DNA of 13,869 nucleotides, from assembly GCA_945897545.1 (NCBI GenBank), contig CAMDGJ010000050.1:1-13869 (forward strand), written 5' to 3'. The DNA comes from Flavobacterium psychrophilum. GTDB lineage: Bacteria; Bacteroidota; Bacteroidia; Flavobacteriales; Flavobacteriaceae. Both the position numbers and the translations under genes were made by a program. A model generated the notes under the pieces. That model saw only the letters and a program-made list of their open reading frames with translations, was not told the DNA's origin and did no database searches. Of the stretch, positions 1 to 5,929 are shown one piece after another; position 1 is the first letter of the stretch; the number at the start of each line of letters is the position of its first letter.

Positions 1-279
1 CCAACTGCTGCTAAAATTGATGTCATCACAGAAAACGTAAAAGATTTCGTTATTATTAAAGTGATGGATAATGGAGTTGGGATGAGTAAGGTAGCCCAGA
101 AACGAGTTTTCGAAAAGTTCTATCGAGAACATACTGGAGATATACACGATGTTAAAGGCCACGGATTAGGTTTGGCTTATGTGAAAAAAATTGTTGACGA
201 CCATAACGGTCAAATTTATATAGAAAGCGAGAAGGGCAAAGGCAGTACCTTCATAATTAAATTACCATTAATAAATTAA
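1..279 (+). CDS. Sensor histidine kinase, C-terminal ATPase end (partial)
   Basis: Only the last 92 residues are present; the reading frame is open from base 1, so the gene begins left of the window. The fragment is the end of a HATPase_c domain. The G1 box DNGVGM lies at residues 23-28, the F box FEKFYRE follows, and the G2 box GHGLGL lies near residue 53. It ends with the usual GSTFIIKLP strand. Such kinases bind ATP, autophosphorylate a histidine and pass the phosphate to a partner regulator. That partner is almost certainly the response regulator starting 4 bp downstream in the same operon. The sensor, membrane and HisKA parts are not visible, so the signal cannot be inferred. The pair resembles the RprX/RprY type of Bacteroidota, but the kinase identity is not provable from this end. 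Confidence 0.93.
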   Translation, partial: PTAAKIDVITENVKDFVIIKVMDNGVGMSKVAQKRVFEKFYREHTGDIHDVKGHGLGLAYVKKIVDDHNGQIYIESEKGKGSTFIIKLPLIN

Positions 280-283
280 AAAC

Positions 284-1000
284 ATGGAAAATGTAAATAA
301 AAAAATTCTTTTAGTCGAAGACGACCTAAATTTTGGGGCCGTTCTAAAAGATTATTTGATGTTGAATGATTTTGACGTCACTTTGGCAAAAAACGGAATG
401 GAAGGCTTTGAAAAATTCAAAAAAGATACTTATGATTTGTGCATTTTGGATGTGATGATGCCTTATAAAGATGGATATACATTAGCGAAAGAAATCAGAG
501 AAAAAAATCAAGAAGTGCCAATTATTTTCTTGACTGCAAAATCAATGAAAGAAGACGTATTAAAAGGATATAAGGCTGGTGCCGATGATTATCTAAACAA
601 GCCATTTGATTCAGAAGTTTTGCTGATGAAAATTAGAGCCATAATTCTACGAAAAGCCTCGACTTTAAAAGCAGAACCAGTTCAATTTGAATTTAAAATT
701 GGCGAGTTTCACTTGAATTCAAAATTGCGATTTTTAACTTTTAGTAATGAAGAACCTGTCAAGTTGTCTCCAAAAGAAAACGAATTACTAAAAATGTTGA
801 TTCTTCACGAGAATGATTTAATGCCTAGAGAATTGGCCTTAACTAAAATATGGAGAGACGATAACTATTTTACGTCTCGAAGTATGGACGTTTATATCGC
901 AAAATTAAGAAAATATCTCAAGCCTGACGCAAATGTAGAAATTCTTAACATTCACGGAGAAGGTTTTAGATTAATTGTGAAAAATAAAGTTCTAGCATAA
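284..1000 (+). CDS. OmpR/PhoB-family response regulator
   Basis: This 238-residue two-domain transcription regulator has a receiver domain at about residues 7-120. Acidic residues D13/D14, phosphoacceptor D56 (in ILDVMMP), T84 (in FLTAK) and K106 (in NKPF) are all in place. A winged-helix DNA-binding domain spans about 133-232 and includes LSPKENELLKML and a recognition-helix region around SRSMDVYIAKLRKYL. The intact acceptor and switch residues suggest a functional, phosphorylation-controlled regulator. The start follows the kinase stop by 4 bp, so the two are co-transcribed. It resembles RprY-type regulators of Bacteroidota; the target genes cannot be read from the sequence. A hairpin terminator follows 9 bp after the stop. 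Confidence 0.95.
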   Translation: MENVNKKILLVEDDLNFGAVLKDYLMLNDFDVTLAKNGMEGFEKFKKDTYDLCILDVMMPYKDGYTLAKEIREKNQEVPIIFLTAKSMKEDVLKGYKAGADDYLNKPFDSEVLLMKIRAIILRKASTLKAEPVQFEFKIGEFHLNSKLRFLTFSNEEPVKLSPKENELLKMLILHENDLMPRELALTKIWRDDNYFTSRSMDVYIAKLRKYLKPDANVEILNIHGEGFRLIVKNKVLA

Positions 1001-1009
1001 AAAACAATA

Positions 1010-1036
1010 GGTTCCAAGAAATTGGAACCTTTTTTT
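1010..1036. terminator. Bidirectional intrinsic terminator
   Basis: GGTTCCAA (1010-1017), a GAAA loop and TTGGAACC (1022-1029) form a perfect 8-bp stem followed by seven T on the plus strand. It ends the response-regulator operon. Read on the minus strand, the same stem starts just after the thioesterase stop and is followed by TATTG and a T run, so it probably serves both convergent genes. Confidence 0.85.
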
Positions 1037-1775
1037 ATTTTAAATTAAGTTGCAAGGCGAAACAGGTTATGTCTTCTTTTGTAATGCTAAAAATCATCTT
1101 ATCCAGTGTCAAATGTTCGTGAATTGTAACATCCTCTTTCAGCGATAATTCCTTGATAAAATTCATTTCGAAACTTTCTATTTTTTGATTTAAAATTAAT
1201 TTTTCATCTACAAGATCGATACACCATTCCAAGTATTTCACATTGTTTACATGATTTACAATGTCTAGATCAGATAGAACGACAATTTTTTCAAATAGTG
1301 ATTCTTTTTCCTTGTTTAAATTTATTTTAGAAAATGTTTCTAGGGTTGCCTTTTGTTCCGGATACAATTCGAAATGTTTGAATGGCAAAGCCAATGCTTC
1401 AGGCCGTCTAATTTTTGTGTTGAAGACGGCCCAAAATGTTTCGCAACCCACAATCTTATTTCCGTTGACATACATTTCTAAAGCACGCACGGAACGGGAA
1501 TTTTCGAGTGTGTTAATCCACGTTTTTACAGTTACAACATCTTTCCATTTGGGTAATGCTGTGATTTCAACTCGCATTCTGCTCAAAACCCAAGCTTGGG
1601 CAAATTCCTGCATATCCGAAAAACTGATGCCACCAAGTTCTGAATGTGCTGCAGCCGTCAATTGCAAAATGTTGCATAAATCCGTGTATTTTAGATACCC
1701 GTTTGGCATACATTGGGTAAAATTGATTTCCCAATCTTTGCTTAATATAGATGTGAAGTTTGCTGAAATTGGCAT
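1035..1775 (-). CDS. Acyl-ACP thioesterase (FatA/FatB-like, double hotdog)
   Basis: This 246-residue protein matches the acyl-ACP thioesterase family, which hydrolyses acyl-ACP to free fatty acid in the cytoplasm. The N-terminal hotdog half contains LCNILQLTAAAHSE and AWVLSRMRVEI. The C-terminal half carries DLDIVNHVNNVKYLEW (residues 169-184), the family's active-site segment. D171 and H175 align with the plant FatB Asp and His. E209 lies exactly 34 residues after the His, matching the catalytic Glu spacing in FatB. The usual Asn two residues before the His is Val173 here, with Asn174 one place later. The gene lies 28 bp downstream of miaA in the same direction and may be co-transcribed with it. 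A heptamer repeat fills that gap. Its physiological role in flavobacteria (lipid turnover or chain-length control) is inference. Confidence 0.88.
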   Translation of the reverse strand: MPISANFTSILSKDWEINFTQCMPNGYLKYTDLCNILQLTAAAHSELGGISFSDMQEFAQAWVLSRMRVEITALPKWKDVVTVKTWINTLENSRSVRALEMYVNGNKIVGCETFWAVFNTKIRRPEALALPFKHFELYPEQKATLETFSKINLNKEKESLFEKIVVLSDLDIVNHVNNVKYLEWCIDLVDEKLILNQKIESFEMNFIKELSLKEDVTIHEHLTLDKMIFSITKEDITCFALQLNLK

Positions 1776-1781
1776 TTTGAA

Positions 1782-1809
1782 GTTAGAAATTAGATGTTAG
1801 AAATTAGAT
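1782..1809. repeat. Heptanucleotide tandem repeat between miaA and thioesterase gene
   Basis: There are four 7-bp units in an alternating pattern: GTTAGAA, ATTAGAT, GTTAGAA, ATTAGAT. They fill the gap between the two minus-strand genes, and the last unit includes the miaA stop codon (1804-1806). The unit GTTAGAA recurs inside yggS (4440-4467), and a different heptamer pair lies at 6930-6961. Confidence 0.8.
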
Positions 1810-2715
1810 TTTGCCATTGCTATTCTCATTGATACTTTTAATGATTTCATTGCTAGCTGTCAAATAATCAAACCAATTTGTGTCTTCATTTCGCTTAAAC
1901 CAAGTGAGTTGTCTTTTAGCAAATCGTCGGGTGTTTTTCTTGATTTCTTCAATAGCGAATTCCAATGAAATTTCTCCTTCAAAATAACTAAATAACTCTC
2001 TGTAACCCACGGTTTGTAATGCATTTAAATTTTTGTGAGGAAATAAATCTTTAGCTTCAGCTAATAAACCTTCGTTCATCATTATATCTACACGCTGGTT
2101 GATCCTGTCGTAAATTACGCTTCTTTCAGCCCCTAAACCAATGAGGATAGGGGTGAAGTTGCGCGTGTTTTTCTTTTGATTCAAAAAAGAAGAATACGGT
2201 GTTCCGCTTCCAATACAAACTTCTAAAGCGCGCATCATACGTTGTGGATTTTCTTTAGCAACGACTTCAAAATAGTTTGGATCTCGTTTTTCTAATTCGG
2301 TTTGCAAATATTCAATTCCTGATTTTTCATAGTTAGAAGTAACTTCCTCCCGAACGGAGGAATCAATTTCTGGAAAATCATCGAAACCTTTTAAAACGGC
2401 ATCAACATACAATCCTGAGCCGCCAACCATTACTACATAATCGTTTAATAAGAATAATTCATCTAGTTTTGAAATAGCATCTTTTTCGAAATCACCAACG
2501 GTATAATTTTCGAAAATAGATTTGTTTTGGATGAAATGGTGTTGTGCCCCAGCTAATTCTTTGCTGGTGGGAACTGCAGTGCCGATTTGCATTTCCTTGA
2601 AAAATTGTCGGCTGTCGCAGGAAATAATGTCGCTATTGAAATGTTGTGCCAAAGCAATACTTAAGGAAGTTTTTCCTATAGCTGTTGGTCCAACGATGGT
2701 AATTAAATACTTCAT
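1804..2715 (-). CDS. miaA: tRNA dimethylallyltransferase MiaA
   Basis: MiaA transfers a dimethylallyl group from DMAPP to N6 of A37 in tRNAs that read UNN codons, the first step towards ms2i6A. The 303-residue length is normal for the family. The P-loop GPTAIGKT is at residues 9-16 and SCDSRQ at 32-37 supplies the conserved Asp34. GTAVP (45-49) and HHFI follow, then GGSGLYVDA from 98, QTVGYRE, and the C-terminal TRRFAKRQLTWFKR block. The start codon lies about 6 bp from the inferred structured-RNA element on the opposite strand, so its promoter or 5' UTR must lie within or across that element. No Shine-Dalgarno sequence is seen, as is usual in Bacteroidota. The stop codon falls inside a heptamer repeat, and the thioesterase gene follows in the same direction. 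Confidence 0.97.
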   Translation of the reverse strand: MKYLITIVGPTAIGKTSLSIALAQHFNSDIISCDSRQFFKEMQIGTAVPTSKELAGAQHHFIQNKSIFENYTVGDFEKDAISKLDELFLLNDYVVMVGGSGLYVDAVLKGFDDFPEIDSSVREEVTSNYEKSGIEYLQTELEKRDPNYFEVVAKENPQRMMRALEVCIGSGTPYSSFLNQKKNTRNFTPILIGLGAERSVIYDRINQRVDIMMNEGLLAEAKDLFPHKNLNALQTVGYRELFSYFEGEISLEFAIEEIKKNTRRFAKRQLTWFKRNEDTNWFDYLTASNEIIKSINENSNGKI

Positions 2716-2719
2716 ATTT

Positions 2720-2885
2720 TATAGCCCAGACCCGCCTGCCGTCGGGCAGGTGGAAACGGAAACCCCGCAGTGGTGAAAGTTAGTTTTTCTTGGTGTAAAA
2801 GAGCGACCAAAGGAAGCTCCTTTTATGCCTTAGAAAAACAGCTTGAACAACGAGGAGTTGCAGTGTAGAGCTGGAAATAGCTTCA
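2720..2885 (+). ncRNA. Flavo-1-like structured RNA candidate
   Basis: This non-coding element lies between miaA and the DnaQ/GIY-YIG gene. It starts with ATAGCCCAGA and ends with GTAGAGCTGGAAATAGCTTC. Both ends match, from memory, a structured element recurring between genes in Flavobacterium and related genera, which I take to be the Rfam Flavo-1 motif (function unknown). Helices visible by eye are a 9-bp GC arm (2732-2740 with 2745-2753), an 8-bp stem GTTTTTCT/AGAAAAAC (2783-2790 with 2832-2839), an inner stem TAAAAGAGC with GCTCCTTTTA (2796-2804 with 2816-2825, one bulged C), CAAC/GTTG (2848-2851 with 2857-2860) and a final AGCT/AGCT hairpin. The strand is chosen from the remembered family orientation and purine-rich loops. 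If plus, the RNA is divergent from miaA. No function is claimed, and the exact ends are approximate. Confidence 0.62.
2732..2753. repeat. GC-rich palindromic hairpin within the RNA candidate
   Basis: The arms CCGCCTGCC (2732-2740) and GGCAGGTGG (2745-2753) pair over 9 bp, with one G-T wobble and a GTCG loop. The sequence is far more GC-rich than its surroundings. It sits between the AGCCCAGA and AAACGG segments of the RNA candidate. Similar CCTGCC/GGCAGG palindromes are, from memory, dispersed in flavobacterial genomes. Confidence 0.7.
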
Positions 2886-2892
2886 AAAAAAA

Positions 2893-4254
2893 TTAAAATT
2901 TTATTATTTTCAAGGTTTTACTTTTTCGGATGTAAGCTTGAATAATATTTCGTGTGTCGCGATTGTTTTGCATGGGGATAAGGATATTTTTTAGGATTTC
3001 GATATGGGTAATTTGGTGATTCAAATCATAAAAAGCGTAACCTTTGTAAATTCCGTTTTCTATCAAAACGGCACTGTGTTCGCCACTATTTCGACCTTTA
3101 TCGACAAGTATCATACTGTTGTCCTCGAAGCTGTTTTTAGTTATGAACTCTTGGACTCTCTCGTAATATTCTTCGGGTGAAATAATACCGATGCAAGCAC
3201 CGTCACATTCTTTTATTTTGTACTGAAAACATTCATTTTTAGTGATGTACAATCCTGTATATTTTTGGCACAAATGGTAATGTGATGTAATTCTGAACAA
3301 GGCATTTTTGGCTTCTTGCAAGGACGCAAAAGAGGTGATTTCCTTTTTTCGACCATCTGCTTTTTGCAAATTTAAATTCAAATAGCCCTTTTCATCTTTC
3401 TCAGCATACAGCGCAAACTGAAAAATACTCTTTCTTTGCGCCCGATTAAGCATAGGTTTGTTGATTTTTATTTCCTCGCTTTCTTTCAGCAACGCAATGA
3501 GTTCGCTGCCAGTTTCATCGTAGGTTACGGTATAAACTTCGGATTGAATTTTTTTACATTTATTAGTACTTCCTGTAAAATGCTGATTGATGCGTTTTTT
3601 TATGTTGCGGCTTTTGCCAATGTAAATTAGCTTTCCTTTTTCGTTATGAATGTAATAAACACCGGTTCTTGAAGGCAAACTGGCTATAATATCCATCAAT
3701 TTTGGAGCTATTCCTTTTTGGATTTCAAATTTGATATGTTCTTTGACAATTTCTTTATTCAAGTCTTTGTCTAGGAGCATTTTGAATAATTTGACAGTTG
3801 CCATTGCATCACCGCTAGCGCGGTGTCTGTCCGCCATTGGAATTCCTAATGCACGAACTAATTTTCCTAAACTATGCGAAGGTTGTTCTGGCAATAATCT
3901 TTGAGACAATGCTACTGTGCAAAGTGTTTTTACATTAAAATCATAGCCTAAACGACGAAATTCGGTGCGAAGAATGCGATAATCAAAATCCGCATTGTGA
4001 GCTACCAAAACACTGTCATTAGTCATTTCTATAATGCGTTTGGCTACTTCAAAAAACTTGGGTGCAGAGCGAAGCATTTCATTATTGATGCCAGTCAATT
4101 TTACCACAAAAGGTTGAATCGGAATCTCTGGATTAACCAAACTAATGAATTGATCGACAATCTCGTGACCGTCAAATTTGTAAATGGCAATTTCGGTAAT
4201 TCCTTCTTCGTTGAATTGTCCTCCAGTGGTTTCTATGTCAAGTATTGCGTACAT
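2893..4254 (-). CDS. DnaQ-like DEDDh 3'-5' exonuclease fused to GIY-YIG (UvrC-N) nuclease domain
   Basis: This 453-residue fusion begins with a DEDDh exonuclease domain (about 1-165). Exo I is D6-I-E8, Exo II lies in HNADFD (D89/D91), and Exo III is HRASGDA with H144 and D149, as in the epsilon subunit of DNA polymerase III. A GIY-YIG domain follows (about 193-275): TGVYYI at 197-202, YIG at 211-213, R216 and R221, then an ELIALLKESEEIKINKP segment with the expected metal-binding Glu. The last 180 residues have no motif I recognise. Both active sites look intact. Family members are annotated as exonucleases related to UvrC/Cho and probably act in DNA repair or nucleic-acid turnover; the substrate is unknown. 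The start codon abuts a GC-rich inverted repeat (4256-4343) on its 5' side. The gene lies in the series downstream of yggS. Confidence 0.92.
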   Translation of the reverse strand: MYAILDIETTGGQFNEEGITEIAIYKFDGHEIVDQFISLVNPEIPIQPFVVKLTGINNEMLRSAPKFFEVAKRIIEMTNDSVLVAHNADFDYRILRTEFRRLGYDFNVKTLCTVALSQRLLPEQPSHSLGKLVRALGIPMADRHRASGDAMATVKLFKMLLDKDLNKEIVKEHIKFEIQKGIAPKLMDIIASLPSRTGVYYIHNEKGKLIYIGKSRNIKKRINQHFTGSTNKCKKIQSEVYTVTYDETGSELIALLKESEEIKINKPMLNRAQRKSIFQFALYAEKDEKGYLNLNLQKADGRKKEITSFASLQEAKNALFRITSHYHLCQKYTGLYITKNECFQYKIKECDGACIGIISPEEYYERVQEFITKNSFEDNSMILVDKGRNSGEHSAVLIENGIYKGYAFYDLNHQITHIEILKNILIPMQNNRDTRNIIQAYIRKSKTLKIIKF

Positions 4255-4255
4255 C

Positions 4256-4343
4256 AGCCCCCTAACCCCCGAAGGGGGAATTATAAACGTTAATAAAAAT
4301 ATTTTTTTTCATATTATTTGATTCCCCTTCGGGGGTTAGGGGC
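4256..4343. repeat. Nested GC-rich inverted repeat between yggS and the nuclease gene
   Basis: Two arms of about 24 bp (4256-4281 and 4320-4343) are inverted copies, differing only by one extra C and one extra G in the left arm. Each arm is itself a small palindrome: CCCCCGAAGGGGG at 4266-4278 and CCCCTTCGGGGG at 4324-4335. The 38-bp spacer is almost all A and T. The element fills the entire gap between yggS and the nuclease gene: it starts one base from the nuclease ATG and ends 2 bp from the yggS stop. From memory, such CCCCTAACCCCCGAAGGGGG sequences are dispersed in flavobacterial genomes. It could act as an mRNA processing, attenuation or termination structure. No T run follows the stem on the minus strand. 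Confidence 0.85.
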
Positions 4344-4345
4344 TT

Positions 4346-5011
4346 TTATCGTCCTCCAAAGATACTACTTCCTATCCGAACCATTGTGCTTCCGCATCCA
4401 ATTGCGAGTTGATAATCGCCGGACATTCCCATAGATAAAGTTAGAAGTTGGAAGTTAGAAGTTAGAAGTTGATTAGTTGTATCAAAAATTGATTTTAAAC
4501 GTGTGAATTCTTTCTCAATTTGGGTTTGATTGTCTGTAAATGTTGCCATTCCCATTAATCCCACAACTCGAATGTTTTTCATTTCGTTTTTGTCGTTCTG
4601 AATGAACTGAAGAATCTCATCCAATTCTTTTTCGTCAAGACCAAACTTTGTTTCTTCTTCGGCGATATACATTTGTAGTAAACAGTCGATTGTTCTGTTA
4701 TTTTTTTTAGCTTGTTTGTTGATTTCTTGAAGTAATTTCAAACTATCAACTCCGTGAATCAGGCTCACAAAGGGTGCCATAAATTTGACCTTATTTGTCT
4801 GAACGTGACCAATCATATGCCATTCAATATCTTTTGGCATTGCTTCCCATTTCTCGGCCATTTCCTGGATTTTGTTTTCTCCAAAAATGCGTTGACCTGC
4901 ATCGTAAGCTTCCAGCAAATCAGAAATTGGTTTGGTTTTTGAAACTGCAACGAGGGTTGCTGTTGAAGGTAATGTGGATTTTATTTTGAGGAGTTTTTGT
5001 GTTATTGACAT
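4346..5011 (-). CDS. yggS: YggS/PROSC-family pyridoxal phosphate homeostasis protein
   Basis: This 221-residue protein has the alanine-racemase N-terminal-like TIM barrel fold. LVAVSKTKP places the PLP-binding lysine at K25. Other family motifs are FGENKIQEM (43-51), WHMIGHVQTNK (64-74), the MGMAT motif (153-157), and the phosphate-binding C-terminal end SMGMSGDYQLAI plus GSTMVRIGSSIFG. The family binds PLP without known catalysis and buffers B6 vitamers and amino-acid pools. I place the start at 5011 (MSITQKLL), one base after the stop of the upstream gene. A longer frame to 5065 would overlap that gene with a low-complexity Lys-rich leader. Residues 181-191 (QLLTSNFQLLT) are encoded by a heptamer tandem repeat and seem to be an insertion just before the conserved SMGMS strand. 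Confidence 0.93.
   Translation of the reverse strand: MSITQKLLKIKSTLPSTATLVAVSKTKPISDLLEAYDAGQRIFGENKIQEMAEKWEAMPKDIEWHMIGHVQTNKVKFMAPFVSLIHGVDSLKLLQEINKQAKKNNRTIDCLLQMYIAEEETKFGLDEKELDEILQFIQNDKNEMKNIRVVGLMGMATFTDNQTQIEKEFTRLKSIFDTTNQLLTSNFQLLTLSMGMSGDYQLAIGCGSTMVRIGSSIFGGR
4440..4474. repeat. Heptanucleotide repeat inside yggS
   Basis: Four 7-bp units (GTTAGAA, GTTGGAA, GTTAGAA, GTTAGAA) are followed by a decayed fifth, GTTGATT. The repeat lies within the yggS coding sequence and keeps its frame. On the minus strand it reads as TTCTAAC-type units, encoding the 7-residue period QLLTSNF. It shares its unit with the repeat at 1782-1809. Confidence 0.85.
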
Positions 5012-5012
5012 T

Positions 5013-5900
5013 TTATATAAACTGTTTCGAGATTTTTTCTGCTTTTTTACTTTCACTATAATCATAAAAACCTTCAGCCGATTTTATTCCTAATTTTCCG
5101 GCACTTACCATATTCACTAATAAAGGACAAGGAGCATATTTTGGGTTTTTAAAACCATCGTACATCACGTTCAAAATGGCTAAACAAACGTCTAATCCTA
5201 TAAAATCAGCTAATTGTAAAGGTCCCATCGGCTGTCCCATTCCAAGTTTCATCACGGTGTCAATTTCATAAACGCCAGCCACTTTGTTGTATAAAGTTTC
5301 GATGGCTTCGTTTATCATTGGCATCAAAATTCTATTGGCAACAAAGCCAGGGTAATCATTGACTTCTACTGGAGTTTTACCTAGCTGTTCAGCTAAATCC
5401 ATAATAATTTTGGTTACTTCATCGCTCGTGTTGTAACCCCGAATGATTTCGACTAATTTCATAATGGGCACCGGATTCATAAAGTGCATCCCGATAACGC
5501 GTTCCGGATGAGCCACAACAGCTCCAATTTGCGTAATAGAAATAGAAGAAGTATTGGTTGCCAAAATTGTATTATGCGAACAAAATTCGTTCAATTGCTT
5601 AAAAATATTGAGTTTTAATTCTACGTTTTCGGTGGCTGATTCAACAACTAAATCTACCCCGACCGCGCCATCTTTAATGTCAGTGTAAGTGATAATGTTA
5701 GTAATTGTTCTTGCTTTATCTTGTTCGGTAATAGTTCCTTTGGCGACCATTCGGTCTAAATTAGCGGCAATAGTTGCCATTCCTTTGTCCAATGATTTTT
5801 CAGAAACATCGATTAGTTTTACGGCGAAACCACATTGTGCAAAAGTATGCGCAATTCCGTTGCCCATTGTTCCTGCTCCGATTACGGCTATTATTTTCAT
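5013..5900 (-). CDS. 3-hydroxyacyl-CoA (3-hydroxybutyryl-CoA) dehydrogenase
   Basis: This NAD(H)-dependent dehydrogenase of 295 residues is the usual length for stand-alone Hbd/PaaH enzymes. The N-terminal Rossmann fold starts VIGAGTMGNGIAH (6-18), with the NAD-ribose Asp at D31. The catalytic set is complete: S118/S119 in NTSSISI, H139 in GMHFMNP, E151 in LVEII and N189 in GFVANR. The C-terminal dimerisation domain runs from about 190 and includes LGMGQPMGPLQLADFIGLD. The enzyme interconverts 3-hydroxyacyl-CoA and 3-oxoacyl-CoA in short-chain beta-oxidation, butanoate or phenylacetate-type pathways. No thiolase or crotonase gene lies beside it, so the pathway cannot be fixed, and a specific symbol (hbd, paaH) is not justified. 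It lies 29 bp after the Gfo/Idh gene and one base before yggS, so an operon is likely. Confidence 0.93.
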   Translation of the reverse strand: MKIIAVIGAGTMGNGIAHTFAQCGFAVKLIDVSEKSLDKGMATIAANLDRMVAKGTITEQDKARTITNIITYTDIKDGAVGVDLVVESATENVELKLNIFKQLNEFCSHNTILATNTSSISITQIGAVVAHPERVIGMHFMNPVPIMKLVEIIRGYNTSDEVTKIIMDLAEQLGKTPVEVNDYPGFVANRILMPMINEAIETLYNKVAGVYEIDTVMKLGMGQPMGPLQLADFIGLDVCLAILNVMYDGFKNPKYAPCPLLVNMVSAGKLGIKSAEGFYDYSESKKAEKISKQFI

Positions 5901-5929
5901 ATTATTTGATAGAATGATTTGAACAAAAA

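Noticed and set aside
1261..1800. Plus-strand open frame of 179 codons over the thioesterase gene
   Set aside because: It is antisense to a gene with clear family motifs, shows no recognisable domain, and is long only because the other strand is coding.
2522..2776. Plus-strand frame running from miaA antisense into the RNA element
   Set aside because: It has no domain, lies antisense to MiaA, and ends inside the structured RNA.
4256..4343. Insertion sequence or MITE with target-site duplication
   Set aside because: The inverted arms suggest mobility, but I see no direct duplication at the flanks and no transposase, so it is listed only as an inverted repeat.
5012..5065. N-terminal extension of the YggS protein by 18 residues
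   Set aside because: It would overlap the dehydrogenase gene by 53 bp, has a Lys-rich low-complexity sequence, and the Met at 5011 fits the family start.
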